Notes: generated by a model from the letters alone, not told the origin. Shown: positions 36,193 to 46,153, numbered from the stretch's first letter. The stretch is 64,000 bases of DNA from Bacteroidota bacterium (GCA_016868455.1 VGGV01000008.1:52269-116268); one strand, 5' to 3'. Translations and numbers: made by a program.

Positions 36193-37080
36193 ATGTCATA
36201 CAGAGATAAATTCACCGGCACCGGCATCGCCATCGTTACTCCTTTTCATGAAGACGGAAAAATTGACTGGGAGAGTTTCAGCAGTCTGATAGAATTCTGG
36301 ATAAAAGGCCAGGTGGAGTACCTTGTTGTGCTTGGCACCACCGGCGAAAGCGCCACGGTACATGGAGCCGAAAAACAGGAAGTATTTTCTTTTGTGGCAA
36401 GGGAAGTAGCCGGCCGCAAGCCCTTAGCAGCCGGCATTGGCGGAAACGATACACATGAAGTGATGGAAAGCTTTAAGAAGTTTGACCTGAAAGGATATGA
36501 TGCCATTCTTTCTGTAAGCCCTTATTATAATAAACCTAACCAGGAAGGAATATTTCAGCATTATAAAGCATTAAATGCTGCCACGCCATTGCCCATCATT
36601 ATGTATAATGTGCCGGGCCGCACCGGGCAAAGCGTTACGGCGGATACTCAGCTGCGTATTGCTCATGAACTGAAAAATATTTTTGCTACCAAGGAAGCCA
36701 GCGGCAATTTTGGCCTCATCAACCAGCTCATCAAAAACAAACCGGCTGATTTTAGGGTCATCAGCGGCGATGACCCCATCACTTTGCAGATGATAGCACA
36801 GGGTGCCGAAGGTGTCATTTCTGTGGTGGCTAATGCTTACCCGCTTGAATTTTCAAATATGGTTCGCCTTTGCCTGAAAGGCAATTTTGATATGGCTCAA
36901 CCGCTGCACAACAAATACATTGATATTATTGCCTCTATGTTTGCTGAAGGCAGCCCCAGCGGGGTAAAGGCGTATTTATCTGAAATGAGTCTTTGTAAAA
37001 ACACATTCCGCCTGCCGGTATGGAAGGTAAGTGAGAAGCATCACCAAAAGATACGGGAACTGATGAAGACTGTTGAATAG
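36193..37080 (+). CDS. dapA: 4-hydroxy-tetrahydrodipicolinate synthase
   Basis: 295-residue TIM-barrel aldolase that joins pyruvate and aspartate semialdehyde, first step to diaminopimelate and lysine. Seen: GTGIAIVTPFHEDGKIDW, LGTTGESATV, the NVPGRTGQSV tyrosine loop (YNVPGRTG) and the Schiff-base lysine in FATKEASGN, plus ISGDDPITLQMIAQGAEGVISV. The stop (TAG, 37078-37080) touches the next gene's open frame directly, so the esterase downstream is probably cotranscribed. Confidence 0.95.
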   Translation: MSYRDKFTGTGIAIVTPFHEDGKIDWESFSSLIEFWIKGQVEYLVVLGTTGESATVHGAEKQEVFSFVAREVAGRKPLAAGIGGNDTHEVMESFKKFDLKGYDAILSVSPYYNKPNQEGIFQHYKALNAATPLPIIMYNVPGRTGQSVTADTQLRIAHELKNIFATKEASGNFGLINQLIKNKPADFRVISGDDPITLQMIAQGAEGVISVVANAYPLEFSNMVRLCLKGNFDMAQPLHNKYIDIIASMFAEGSPSGVKAYLSEMSLCKNTFRLPVWKVSEKHHQKIRELMKTVE

Positions 37081-37098
37081 TTGGCGAAACTCCTGGCT

Positions 37099-38250
37099 AT
37101 GCTCCGGCATTACTGCACTATACTATTAATATTTGTTTACTCAGTTTCTCTTTCTCAAACAGTAAGGTTTAAAATAAAATCCCTGCCTGCCAATCATATT
37201 AATGGCAGCTCCGTTTATCTCGCCGCTTCCTTCAATGGCTGGAACCCCAAAGATGAAAAGCACAGATTTCGGCAGGATGAAAAGGGCTTTTATTATTTGC
37301 AATTCAACCTGGCAGCAGGTATCTATGAGTATAAACTGACCCGGGGCGGCTGGGATAAAGTGGAGAGCAGGAAAAACGGAACCAGTGTTGAGAACAGAAG
37401 GATTCAGGTTGAAGGAAATACTATTGTGGAGCTGACCGTAGAAGCATGGCATGACCAATTTTCTGCAAAACCAAGGGTTAGCACAGCGGGGAAAAATGTA
37501 CGGATTGCGGATACCGCCTTTTTTATCCCGCAACTAAACAGGAAAAGAAGGGTATGGGTATACCTGCCCGAAAATTATTATACGGCGCCGAAAAATTATC
37601 GCTGGCCGGTTTTGTACATGCATGACGGGCAAAATGTTTTTGATGATGCCACCTCCTTTGCCGGAGAATGGGGAGTGGATGAATTTCTGGATACGGCGAT
37701 GATTCAGACATCTCTTGTGGTGGCAATTGATAATGGCGGAGATAAACGGCTGAATGAATACTGCCCGTATGATTTTTCAGTAAACCTGAATGGTGGAAAT
37801 ATTTTTTCAGGCAAAGGAGAGGGTAATGCCTATGTTGATTTTATTGCACAAACACTGAAGCCCTACGTTGATAAAACCTACCGTACAAAAAAAGACCGGC
37901 AAAACACATCAATAGCAGGCAGCTCAATGGGCGGGCTTATTTCCCTGTACGCCATACTGAAATATCCAAAAGTTTTTGGGGCTGCCGGTGTTTTTTCGCC
38001 TGCATTCTGGGTAGCTCCCAACATATTTGATGATATAAAGACAAAAGGCAAAAAAGTGAAAGCAAGGGTCTACTTCTATGCCGGCAAGCAGGAAAGCGAA
38101 AGCATGGTGCCGGATATGCTGAAAGTGCTGGTTGAAATGATGAAAGTCTCTGCCTCAAAGATGACGACAGTTATCAGGGATGACGGCAAACACAATGAGC
38201 CCGCCTGGAGAAAAGAATTTCCGTTGTTTTATTACTGGATTTTCCGTTAA
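37099..38250 (+). CDS. Secreted esterase with N-terminal CBM48-like domain
   Basis: 383 residues. Signal peptide (YCTILLIFVYSVSLS), then an immunoglobulin-like glycogen-binding-type module (SVYLAASFNGWNPKDEK, YYLQFNLAAGIYEYKLTRGG), then an esterase D/alpha-beta hydrolase domain: VWVYLPENYYTAPKNYRWPV, LYMHDGQNVFDDATSF, and the nucleophile elbow SIAGSSMGGLISLYA. The His is in DDGKHNEPAW. Similar to enterochelin-esterase-like proteins that release acyl groups from glycans or siderophores. Start ATG 37099 fits the signal peptide better than TTG 37081. The stop overlaps the rnz stop (TTAA). Confidence 0.82.
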   Translation: MLRHYCTILLIFVYSVSLSQTVRFKIKSLPANHINGSSVYLAASFNGWNPKDEKHRFRQDEKGFYYLQFNLAAGIYEYKLTRGGWDKVESRKNGTSVENRRIQVEGNTIVELTVEAWHDQFSAKPRVSTAGKNVRIADTAFFIPQLNRKRRVWVYLPENYYTAPKNYRWPVLYMHDGQNVFDDATSFAGEWGVDEFLDTAMIQTSLVVAIDNGGDKRLNEYCPYDFSVNLNGGNIFSGKGEGNAYVDFIAQTLKPYVDKTYRTKKDRQNTSIAGSSMGGLISLYAILKYPKVFGAAGVFSPAFWVAPNIFDDIKTKGKKVKARVYFYAGKQESESMVPDMLKVLVEMMKVSASKMTTVIRDDGKHNEPAWRKEFPLFYYWIFR

Positions 38251-39149
38251 ACATTATAGGCCACCCCTTCCAGCGCCAGTTCGGTATTGGGAAAAACATC
38301 CCGTGCTTCCTGTTCAAATTCTTCCAGTGTATCATACTTGCTGCTGAAGTGTCCGATCAGTAATTTCTTTACACCGGCCTTTTTCGCCAGTTCGGCAGCC
38401 TGTTTGCTGGTGGAATGAAAGCGGCTCATGGCTTTATCCCGCATGTTATCCAGGTAAGTAGTTTCATGATAGATCATATCAAAGCCTTCAATATGCGGGA
38501 TCAGGGATTCGTCATATTTGGTATCGGCGCAAAATGCATATCGTTTTCCCGGATCAGCCGGCCCGGTTACCCATTCATTTTTTACAATACTCCCGTCCTT
38601 TCTGATATAATCTTCCCCGTCTTTAAGTCTTTCATAGAATGTTATTGGAATTTCATACTCTTTGGCTTTTTCAGGATTCAGCCTGCGGGATGGTTTTTTT
38701 TCAACAAAACTGAACCCGAAGCATTCAATACGGTGATTGGTGGGGAAGCATTTTACGGTCAGTTTTTCTGTATCAAGCAAGGTGGCAGGCCCGGTGATAT
38801 GATGAATATGCAGCGGGTAGCAAAGCATTGTATCTGCTATTTTCAACTGCAGCTCTATAATTTCCCGGAGCGGCGCCGGTGCAAAAACATGGAGTACCTG
38901 CTGGTGCCCGAGCAGGCTGAGGGTGTTGATAAGACCCGCCAGCCCGAAATAATGATCACCATGCAGATGCGAAATAAAAATGTGGGAGATCCTGCTGCGC
39001 CTGACCTTATAATTGATAAGCTGAATTTGTGTGCCTTCCCCGCAATCAACCAGGTAATTAACGCCGTCATAGGTAACTACCTGGCAGGTAGGATGCCGGT
39101 CAAATGCCGGTACAGCAGAGTTATTGCCCAAAATGGTAACAGCAAACAT
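38247..39149 (-). CDS. rnz: Ribonuclease Z
   Basis: 300-residue metallo-beta-lactamase nuclease that trims tRNA 3' ends before CCA addition, needed here because most tRNAs in this window lack an encoded CCA. Zinc motif SHLHGDHYFGL, PTNHRIECFGFSF, YAFCADTKYDE, HETTYLDNMRDKA and LIGHFSSKYD are all present. ATG 39149 (MFAVTILGNNSAVPAFDRHP) is the family start; an upstream in-frame start at 39242 would overlap the STAS gene and adds no homology. Confidence 0.93.
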   Translation of the reverse strand: MFAVTILGNNSAVPAFDRHPTCQVVTYDGVNYLVDCGEGTQIQLINYKVRRSRISHIFISHLHGDHYFGLAGLINTLSLLGHQQVLHVFAPAPLREIIELQLKIADTMLCYPLHIHHITGPATLLDTEKLTVKCFPTNHRIECFGFSFVEKKPSRRLNPEKAKEYEIPITFYERLKDGEDYIRKDGSIVKNEWVTGPADPGKRYAFCADTKYDESLIPHIEGFDMIYHETTYLDNMRDKAMSRFHSTSKQAAELAKKAGVKKLLIGHFSSKYDTLEEFEQEARDVFPNTELALEGVAYNV

Positions 39150-39225
39150 CAGCCGGTAAAGGTTTTGGTGTGGTGAAACAGGGTGCGAATGTTTTAAAGA
39201 CCCATAACATACTAAAAATGCTGCA

Positions 39226-39609
39226 TCATTTGGGGCCGTCATCCCCGAACATCTCCCTTTCTATCTCCTCCATCTGCACAATATCCCAGGCTTCGCTTTG
39301 GGTGGGAGTTACATTCATCATTTCGAGCAGTTCATGCCGGTCAAGAAAATCTTCCACCGGTTTTTGCAGTTCGCAGATAACAAAAGAAGCGCCGTTTTCG
39401 TAAAATTTCTGCTGCATATACACAATTTTTTCTGCTGCAATCACATCGATGGAAGTCATATCTTTCAGCACCAGCACCAGGTTTTTAACGTCATTTTGCA
39501 GGTAGAGAAGCAAACAACCGGCTAATTCTTCTGTCATTGTAGCAGAAAGAACCGGCTCTGTTACCGTGATGACATGAAATTTTTCTTTGGTATCCGTTTT
39601 GACTTGCAT
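39226..39609 (-). CDS. STAS-domain protein (anti-anti-sigma-like)
   Basis: 127 residues with the STAS fold pattern: FHVITVTEPVLSATMTEELA, NLVLVLKDMTSIDVIAAEKIV (the phospho-acceptor site region, here D-MTSID with Ser/Thr), and NGASFVICELQKPVEDFLD, with a negative C-terminus (EEIEREMFGDDG). Such proteins relay partner-switching signals or act with transporters. It is directly upstream of rnz on the same strand with 76 bases between stop and rnz start. Which sigma or kinase it partners is unknown. Confidence 0.75.
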   Translation of the reverse strand: MQVKTDTKEKFHVITVTEPVLSATMTEELAGCLLLYLQNDVKNLVLVLKDMTSIDVIAAEKIVYMQQKFYENGASFVICELQKPVEDFLDRHELLEMMNVTPTQSEAWDIVQMEEIEREMFGDDGPK

Positions 39610-39800
39610 AGTTCATTCGGTTTCGGGGCTGTTGTTTTCAAACGATCCTCCATTCCGGCGGGTAAATTTCCGGATACAGGACGGAAAACTGGTAAAAGGT
39701 GCAGGTCCAAACAACTTAAATTATCAACATCCCGTTTATAATAACAGGCAAACCGGAACCAAATTTATTTGTTAATATTGTGTCACAACCAATTATCTAA

Positions 39801-42329
39801 ATGGATAACAATTTTTCAGCACAGGTAAAGGAGATTATCTCTTTCAGCAGGGAGGAAGCGCTTCGCCTTGGCAATGATTTTATCGGCACCGAGCACCTCT
39901 TGCTTGGCCTGATAAGAGAGGGGGACAATACGGCAATCAAGATCCTTAAAAGTTTTAACGTTGACCTTTACGAATTACGAAAGGAAATAGAACTGGCAGT
40001 AAAGGATAAAACGGGGAAAAATATTGCCAATATTAACAGCCTGCCACTGACCAAACAGGCCGAAAAAGTGATCCGGGTGACCGTACTGGAAGCCAAGGCG
40101 CTTAAAAGCTCCACGGTGGAAACCGAACACCTGATGCTTTCCATTCTCAAGAACAAAGAAAATATAGCTACACAGATATTAAACCAGTTTGATGTGGATT
40201 ATGATCTTTTCAGACAGGAGCTGGGGATTGTAAAATCCAATGACCCCCGTGCCGAATTCCAGGATGAGAATGACGATGATTTTGATGAAGAAAAAAAATA
40301 CTCTCAGTCCAAGGGCAGCTCCAAACAGGGCAGCGCCAAAAGCAAAACACCGGTGCTGGATAATTTCGGCCGCGACATCACCAAAATGGCTGAACTGGGG
40401 GCGCTGGATCCCATTGTAGGAAGAGAGTCGGAGATCGAAAGGGTTTCGCAGATACTTTCCCGGCGCAAAAAGAACAACCCGATACTTATCGGGGAGCCGG
40501 GTGTGGGCAAAACCGCTATTGTGGAGGGCCTGGCACTGCGCATTGTGCAGCGTAAGGTTTCAAGGGTTCTGTTTGATAAAAGGGTGATTTCACTTGACCT
40601 TGCCGCCCTGGTGGCAGGTACCAAGTACCGCGGCCAGTTTGAAGAAAGGATGAAGGCCATCATGAATGAACTGGAAAAAAACCGGGATGTAATACTCTTC
40701 ATTGATGAATTGCACACCATTGTGGGTGCAGGCGGCGCCAGCGGCTCACTGGATGCCAGCAATATCTTCAAGCCCGCATTGGCAAGGGGTGAACTGCAAT
40801 GCATCGGAGCATCCACCCTTGATGAGTACCGGATGTATATTGAAAAAGACGGGGCCCTTGACCGCCGTTTTCAGAAAGTAATGGTGGATCCGCCGAGTGT
40901 GGAGGAAACGATCCAGATTCTCAATAATATCAAATCCAAATACGAGGATTACCATAATGTGAATTATGATGATGAGGCCATTGACGCCTGTGTGAAACTC
41001 AGTGACCGGTATGTAACAGACAGGCTGCTTCCCGATAAGGCTATTGATGTGATGGATGAAGTGGGGGCCAGGGTTCATTTAAAAAACATAAATGTTCCCC
41101 AGAATATAGTTGATCTTGAAAAGAAAATCGAGGATGTGAAGAATGAAAAAAATAAAGTGGTGAAGAGCCAGAAGTTTGAAGAGGCCGCCTCGCTCCGCGA
41201 TACAGAAAAAAGATTACAGGAGGAACTGGAAAAGGCCAAGCATGAGTGGGAGGAGGAAAGCAAACACAAACGATTCCCCATCGGCGAGGAAGACATTGCA
41301 GAAGTGGTAAGCATGATGACAGGTATTCCGGTGAAACGGATGGTACAGGCTGAAACAGAGAAACTTCGCCGTATGGCTGATGATATGAAAGGCATGGTGG
41401 TAGGGCAGCAGGAAGCAATTCAAAAAGTGGTGAAAGCCATTCAGCGTAACAGGGTGGGGTTGAAGGATCCTAAAAAACCCGTTGGCACATTTATTTTCCT
41501 TGGCCCGACAGGTGTTGGTAAAACGGAACTGGCCAGGGCGCTGGCCCGTCACATGTTTGACTCAGAAGACTCACTTATCCGGATAGACATGAGTGAGTAT
41601 ATGGAAAAATTTACCGTGAGCCGCCTGATTGGCGCCCCTCCGGGCTATGTAGGCTATGAGGAAGGCGGACAGTTAACCGAAAAGGTGCGGCGTAAACCCT
41701 ACAGCGTTATCCTGCTGGATGAAATTGAAAAAGCACACCCGGATATTTACAATATTCTTTTGCAGGTGCTGGATGATGGACAGTTAACAGACGGACTGGG
41801 CAGAAAAGTGGATTTCAAGAATGCATTGATTATTATGACATCGAATATCGGTGTCCGCCAGCTCAAGGATTTTGGCACCGGTGTGGGATTTACCACCAGC
41901 GCCAAAATAGAGAATGAAGACGAAGCCACCAAGGCAGTGATTGAAAAAGCACTGAAAAAAACGTTCTCGCCGGAATTTCTTAACAGGATTGATGATGTGG
42001 TCATATTCAACAGCCTGACGAAAGACCATATCTTCAGCATCATTGATATCCTGATGAAGGGGGTGATGAAACGTCTTGCCAATTTGGGCTTCAGCCTTGA
42101 ATTAACCGAAGCGGCCAAATCTTTTCTCGCCGACAAAGGATATGACCAGCAGTTTGGGGCAAGGCCGCTGCACCGGGCTATTCAAAAATACCTGGAAGAC
42201 CCGCTGGCAGAGGAAATACTGAGTATGAATGTAAAAGCAGGCGATGTGCTGGAAGCAGATGCCGACATGGGAAAGGAGAAACTTAACTTCTCCTTTAAGG
42301 CAAGAGCCGAAGAAAAATCAAAAGCCTAG
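39801..42329 (+). CDS. clpC: ATP-dependent Clp protease ATP-binding subunit ClpC
   Basis: 842-residue AAA+ unfoldase feeding ClpP. Clp N-domain repeats lie at residues 1-145 ([20 protein letters not shown] and [16 protein letters not shown]). The first ATPase has GEPGVGKTA and [15 protein letters not shown]; a UVR/coiled-coil middle domain follows (near 415-475, [13 protein letters not shown]); the second ATPase has [15 protein letters not shown] and [13 protein letters not shown]. The C-terminal D2 domain is complete. Heat-shock or stress control is typical, but I see no CIRCE-like operator upstream. A terminator follows. Confidence 0.95.
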   Translation: MDNNFSAQVKEIISFSREEALRLGNDFIGTEHLLLGLIREGDNTAIKILKSFNVDLYELRKEIELAVKDKTGKNIANINSLPLTKQAEKVIRVTVLEAKALKSSTVETEHLMLSILKNKENIATQILNQFDVDYDLFRQELGIVKSNDPRAEFQDENDDDFDEEKKYSQSKGSSKQGSAKSKTPVLDNFGRDITKMAELGALDPIVGRESEIERVSQILSRRKKNNPILIGEPGVGKTAIVEGLALRIVQRKVSRVLFDKRVISLDLAALVAGTKYRGQFEERMKAIMNELEKNRDVILFIDELHTIVGAGGASGSLDASNIFKPALARGELQCIGASTLDEYRMYIEKDGALDRRFQKVMVDPPSVEETIQILNNIKSKYEDYHNVNYDDEAIDACVKLSDRYVTDRLLPDKAIDVMDEVGARVHLKNINVPQNIVDLEKKIEDVKNEKNKVVKSQKFEEAASLRDTEKRLQEELEKAKHEWEEESKHKRFPIGEEDIAEVVSMMTGIPVKRMVQAETEKLRRMADDMKGMVVGQQEAIQKVVKAIQRNRVGLKDPKKPVGTFIFLGPTGVGKTELARALARHMFDSEDSLIRIDMSEYMEKFTVSRLIGAPPGYVGYEEGGQLTEKVRRKPYSVILLDEIEKAHPDIYNILLQVLDDGQLTDGLGRKVDFKNALIIMTSNIGVRQLKDFGTGVGFTTSAKIENEDEATKAVIEKALKKTFSPEFLNRIDDVVIFNSLTKDHIFSIIDILMKGVMKRLANLGFSLELTEAAKSFLADKGYDQQFGARPLHRAIQKYLEDPLAEEILSMNVKAGDVLEADADMGKEKLNFSFKARAEEKSKA

Positions 42330-42356
42330 CATAAATTGAAGTAACGTTAGAAGAAG

Positions 42357-42382
42357 GAGCACCAGTTCTGGTGCTCTTTTTT
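42357..42382 (+). terminator. Terminator after clpC
   Basis: Perfect 9-bp stem GAGCACCAG-TT-CTGGTGCTC followed by T6. Confidence 0.9.
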
Positions 42383-42436
42383 ATTTACGTTATGAAACCG
42401 GCAGCGAACAAAACGAAATAGTATTTTTGCCGGTGT

Positions 42437-43129
42437 ATGACAAAAAAGATCATCATTACAATTGATGGCCAGAGCAGTTGCGGGAAAAGCACACTGGCAA
42501 AGCAACTGGCAAAATCACTCGGATATGTTTATGTGGACAGCGGGGCTATGTACCGGGCAATAACGCTTTACTTTCTTCGCAACCATATTGACTGGACTGA
42601 TATAAAAGAAGTTAAAAAAGCGCTGAAAAGTATCAACCTCGAATACATTTTTAATCCTTCGAGCAATAACAGTGAAATTCACCTGAACGATGAGAATGTA
42701 GAATATGTTATCCGGGATCTTGTGATTGCGGAAAAAGTAAGTGAAATAGCCGCTATCAGAGAAGTTAGGGAATTTGCTGTGATCCAGCAGCGTAAAATGG
42801 GCGGCAGGAAAGGAGTGGTTATGGACGGACGGGATATCGGAACAGTAGTATTTCCCGATGCGGATCTGAAGATTTTCATGACAGCTGATATTGCTGTAAG
42901 AGTAGAGCGGAGGTTTAAGGAATTATTTGAGAAAAACCCCAACGTAACTATTGAAAAAGTTAAGAATAACCTTGAGATGAGGGATTATATTGATTCCAAC
43001 CGGGAAGTAAGCCCGCTGCGCCAGGCCAAGGATGCGTTGGTATTGGATAACACTTATTTAAGTGAGCAGGAACAGTTTGAAAAAGTCCTTGAATGGGTAA
43101 AAACGAAAATTGTTGCAGAGAATGCGTGA
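42437..43129 (+). CDS. cmk: Cytidylate kinase
   Basis: 230 residues; phosphorylates CMP and dCMP. P-loop [14 protein letters not shown] at the start, [32 protein letters not shown] and [19 protein letters not shown], all typical. A -7 box TATTTTTG (42422-42429) ends seven bases before the ATG, so a very short or absent leader is likely. The last eight bases overlap a transposase remnant (ATGCGTGA), which marks an old insertion junction right at the gene's end; the C-terminus may have been altered but is of normal length. Confidence 0.95.
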   Translation: MTKKIIITIDGQSSCGKSTLAKQLAKSLGYVYVDSGAMYRAITLYFLRNHIDWTDIKEVKKALKSINLEYIFNPSSNNSEIHLNDENVEYVIRDLVIAEKVSEIAAIREVREFAVIQQRKMGGRKGVVMDGRDIGTVVFPDADLKIFMTADIAVRVERRFKELFEKNPNVTIEKVKNNLEMRDYIDSNREVSPLRQAKDALVLDNTYLSEQEQFEKVLEWVKTKIVAENA

Positions 43130-43240
43130 CAGTTTTTACCGCATTAAACAACTCTATGAAACCGGAGGTGAAGAAGCCCTGGTGGAAGTAAGCCGGCGCA
43201 AGCCGATTTTAAAGAACCGGGTAGCTCCTGAAGTGGAGTT
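43122..43240 (+). mobile_element. IS481-like transposase fragment
   Basis: Encodes [20 protein letters not shown] and [18 protein letters not shown], the helix-turn-helix segment typical of IS481-type transposases. Only about 38 residues remain; the DDE catalytic core, N-terminus and both ends are gone. It is joined in frame to a T9SS protein end and overlaps the cmk stop. Confidence 0.75.
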
Positions 43241-43779
43241 CAAATCCTTTACAGCCACCCGCCACCGTTCAACAGTGCTGCTTAAATGGGAAACGGCCAT
43301 GGAACTGAACAACAGCGGCTTTGCCGTGGAAAGAAATGTGGATGGCAACTGGCAGCAAATCGGCTGGGTACCCACACAGGCTGTTAATGGTAACAGCGAT
43401 GTAACGCTTAGTTATACTTTCACCGACCTGAACAATACCAAAGGCATCAGCCAGTACCGCATCCGCCAGGTGGATATTGATACCCAATCGAAGTATTCTG
43501 AAATACGGTCGGTTCGGGGCGAAGGTCAGTTAGGTAAAACCATTGTATATCCCAACCCGAGCCATAATGGCAAAGTAAATGTGGTGTTTGAAGACGCTTC
43601 AGTAACCCGTGATGTTACTGTGGCCGACATGAATGGCCGTACGACCCGGCAAATGAAAGGAGTGACCAAATAACAACATAACCATAGAGAACCTGATACC
43701 GGGTATGTATACCATCCGCATTGTGGTACCAGAAACCGGTGAGCAGGTGGTGGAAAAAGTAGTAGTGAACAAACACTAA
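43238..43779 (+). pseudogene. C-terminal part of a T9SS cargo protein, frameshifted
   Basis: From [20 protein letters not shown] onward this is the fibronectin-like repeat often found before T9SS tails ([29 protein letters not shown]). A T9SS type A sorting signal follows: [24 protein letters not shown]. An extra T near 43671 shifts the frame to a stop at 43671-43673; without it the tail NNITIENLIPGMYTIRIVV and EQVVEKVVVNKH runs to 43779. The signal peptide and the functional domain are missing, so the product cannot be exported. It is the stub of a large secreted protein. Confidence 0.78.
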
Positions 43780-43806
43780 TGCTCAGGGTTTTTAATTAAA
43801 CCTCAG

Positions 43807-43832
43807 GGGGATGGCTTCGGCTGTCCCCTTTT
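43807..43832 (+). terminator. Terminator with UUCG loop
   Basis: GGGGATGGC-TTCG-GCTGTCCCC then TTTT; closes the cmk/T9SS remnant transcript. Confidence 0.75.
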
Positions 43833-43861
43833 GATATTATTCAGCTGTTGTTACAGCAAAT

Positions 43862-43895
43862 AATAAACCCCGTAACGGCTAAGGTCACAGGGTTT
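43862..43895 (-). terminator. Terminator of the FKBP gene
   Basis: On the minus strand a 12-bp stem (43884-43895 with 43865-43876, two G-U pairs) followed by TTATTATTT. Confidence 0.6.
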
Positions 43896-43913
43896 ATATA
43901 ATAATCAATTGCA

Positions 43914-44645
43914 TTAATTGCCTTTCTTTACATCAAGCAACTCCATTTCAAAAATAAGTGTTGAACCGGCTGGTATAGTTCCGTTATCCCTTGTGCCATA
44001 CCCCAACTGGTGAGGGATAAATAGTTTGAATTTTGAACCAACAGGCATCAGTTGCAGCCCTTCCGTCCAGCCGGCTATAACCCGTGTTAAGGGCATTTCT
44101 AAAGGCTGATTCCGGTTGTAAGAGGCATCAAACTCGGTACCATTGATCAGGGTTCCCCGGTAATGGCATACAAAAGTGTCAGTTACTGCCGGTTTCGGGC
44201 CTTCGCCAAGTTTGAGTATTTCGTATTGCAGGCCGCTGGCTGTTGTCATCACACCCTGTCTTTTTTTATTTTCTGCAAGAAATTTCTCGCCTGCTTCGAT
44301 ATTAGGCCTGCAGGCCTCTTCCTGCTTTTGGGTCATATAATTGGTGAGTAAGGCATTGGCCGTAACATCATCCACCAGGGGGGTTTTTTTACCGTTGATA
44401 TCATTAAAGCCCCTTAGAAATACTGTCATATTAACTTTCACATCGCCAAAACCCTGGTTAATCAGGTTAAATGCTGCCACTTCGCCAAGTACATAACTCA
44501 GGGTATCGTTATAATTTTTCAGTAGCGGGGCAGGCGCCGGTTTGGCGGCCGGTTTGGCAACTGGCTTCGCAGCCGGTTTGGTATTCTGCGCTGTTGCCGG
44601 TAAAATGAACAGCAGAGAGAAAACAACTGTAAATAAATATTTCAT
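43914..44645 (-). CDS. FKBP-type peptidyl-prolyl isomerase, periplasmic
   Basis: 243 residues with a signal peptide (LFTVVFSLLFILPATA), a Lys-Pro-Ala linker (TKPAAKPVAKPAAKPAPAP, imperfect AKP repeats), an FKBP N-terminal helical domain (LSYVLGEVAAFNLINQGFGD, as in FkpA/Mip) and a C-terminal FKBP domain (ASGLQYEILKLGEGPKP, GTEFDASYNRNQP, VIAGWTEGLQLMPVGSKFKL, GYGTRDNGTIPAGSTLIFEM). It speeds proline isomerisation in the periplasm. A minus-strand CAAAAATA (-7 TATTTTTG) lies 19 bases upstream of the ATG. Confidence 0.9.
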   Translation of the reverse strand: MKYLFTVVFSLLFILPATAQNTKPAAKPVAKPAAKPAPAPLLKNYNDTLSYVLGEVAAFNLINQGFGDVKVNMTVFLRGFNDINGKKTPLVDDVTANALLTNYMTQKQEEACRPNIEAGEKFLAENKKRQGVMTTASGLQYEILKLGEGPKPAVTDTFVCHYRGTLINGTEFDASYNRNQPLEMPLTRVIAGWTEGLQLMPVGSKFKLFIPHQLGYGTRDNGTIPAGSTLIFEMELLDVKKGN

Positions 44646-44788
44646 TTGATAGTTTTAAGTCGGCAAAAATACAGGAACAAAGGCGATTTCGGCAGCCTTA
44701 AGATGGTTATTAAATATAAAAAGATATTAAGTGTATCAGTTCATTGGCGGCAACTAAAATGATTGGCTGGGCGGAATGAACAGATGAT

Positions 44789-46153
44789 TCAGAAATAAAA
44801 AACTTTCTCCGGGAACCGGGCAACATAGCCATGAATAATGTTACGGATGAAACTGTTTTCCCGGTAGATGGCTACCTGCTCTTTTAATACACTGATATCC
44901 TTTAATGGGAAGCCGGCAGGTATATACCCCATACCGTAAAATTTTCCTTCGCAAACCAGTATGCAGGAACGGTCGTCACCATTCAGGCCATTGTCAATAA
45001 TGGCAAAGGAAGGCTGCACCATCAGCGATGAGCAGGCTTTTTGCACCCGCCTGTTGTAGCGGGCCGGAGTTTCCTTTTTCGCGCAGGCGCCTTTGCAATA
45101 GTCTTCCTTTATGCCTTCGCAAACAGCATCATCATTCTGCAAAAAGCAGAGTTTGGGGCAAAGCTGATAGTCTTTAACCAGTTTGCGGATGATGGCATGC
45201 CCATCCACAAGGTAATGGAAAGTATAAACCGGGTTCAGCCTTTTCCGGTTTTTATCAATGGCCAGCCGCAGGTAACCCCTGCGGTCTTCGTACACAAAAA
45301 TTCCATAGATGTCTTCCCATCTTTTTTGCGAGGAATTAAAAACGGGCCAGCGCTTTTTTATTTCAGCTGATTCAAGGATGCAGGCCATCAGTTCAGTGCC
45401 GCAGGGCTGGTGGCTGATGCCGTAAACATGCCGCATGAAATTTTGCTTTTGCCTGCTTTCGGAATTATTGCTGAAGTGACTATTGACCCTGTACCGTATA
45501 TTGGCAGCTTTGCCCACATATACCACTTTGCCTTTTTCATTATGAAAATAATAAACACCGGGAGTATACGGCAATGCATCAAAATGCTCTTTGGGCACAT
45601 TGGGCGGCAGTATCCATTCTTTGGAGTTTCGCTGCAGGCTTTTCTGAATGTGATTTTCTTTATCGTTTTCCATCAGCAGGTGAAAGATCTTTGCCGTTGC
45701 TTCAGCATCACCGCCGGCCCGGTGCCGGTCGCTGATCTCAATGCCCAGTGAGCAGCTGAGCTTGCCCAGACCGTAGGAAAGGAACCCCGGAAATATTTTA
45801 CGGCTGAGCCTTACGGTGCAGAGTTTTTTGGTGTTGAACTCAAACCCTGCTTCCCTCAGGTGGCTTTTAATAAATGAATAATCAAAGTTCACATTGTGAG
45901 CGATGAATATTTTATCATGAAGCAGGTTATAAATCTGTTCTGCCACTTCGGCAAAGCGGGGGGCGCCGGCCACCATACTGTTGGTAATACCCGTCATGGC
46001 TGTTATATAGGGCGGAATGGGCTGGCCGGGGTTAATAAGTGTGCTGTAACGGCCGGTTACCGATTGCCCGTCGGAAAGTTGAATGGATATCTCAGTTATT
46101 CCGTTGGCGGCAGCATAGCTGCCCGTGGTTTCTATATCTACTATTGCATACAA
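44789..46153 (-). CDS. DnaQ-like exonuclease fused to a GIY-YIG (UvrC-like) domain
   Basis: 454 residues. Residues 1-165 form a DEDD 3'-5' exonuclease: AIVDIETTG (ExoI), HNVNFDYSF (ExoII), HRAGGDAEATA (ExoIII, HxxxxD type). Residues about 205-285 form a GIY-YIG nuclease: TPGVYYFHNEKGKVVYVGKA. The remainder has a Cys-rich patch (LCPKLCFLQ, CEGIKEDYCKGACAKKE) resembling the UvrC cysteine region. This exonuclease/UvrC-N fusion is known in Bacteroidota and Actinobacteria (Cho-like), probably in DNA repair, but its substrate is not established. Full length, no lesions. Confidence 0.85.
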   Translation of the reverse strand: MYAIVDIETTGSYAAANGITEISIQLSDGQSVTGRYSTLINPGQPIPPYITAMTGITNSMVAGAPRFAEVAEQIYNLLHDKIFIAHNVNFDYSFIKSHLREAGFEFNTKKLCTVRLSRKIFPGFLSYGLGKLSCSLGIEISDRHRAGGDAEATAKIFHLLMENDKENHIQKSLQRNSKEWILPPNVPKEHFDALPYTPGVYYFHNEKGKVVYVGKAANIRYRVNSHFSNNSESRQKQNFMRHVYGISHQPCGTELMACILESAEIKKRWPVFNSSQKRWEDIYGIFVYEDRRGYLRLAIDKNRKRLNPVYTFHYLVDGHAIIRKLVKDYQLCPKLCFLQNDDAVCEGIKEDYCKGACAKKETPARYNRRVQKACSSLMVQPSFAIIDNGLNGDDRSCILVCEGKFYGMGYIPAGFPLKDISVLKEQVAIYRENSFIRNIIHGYVARFPEKVFYF

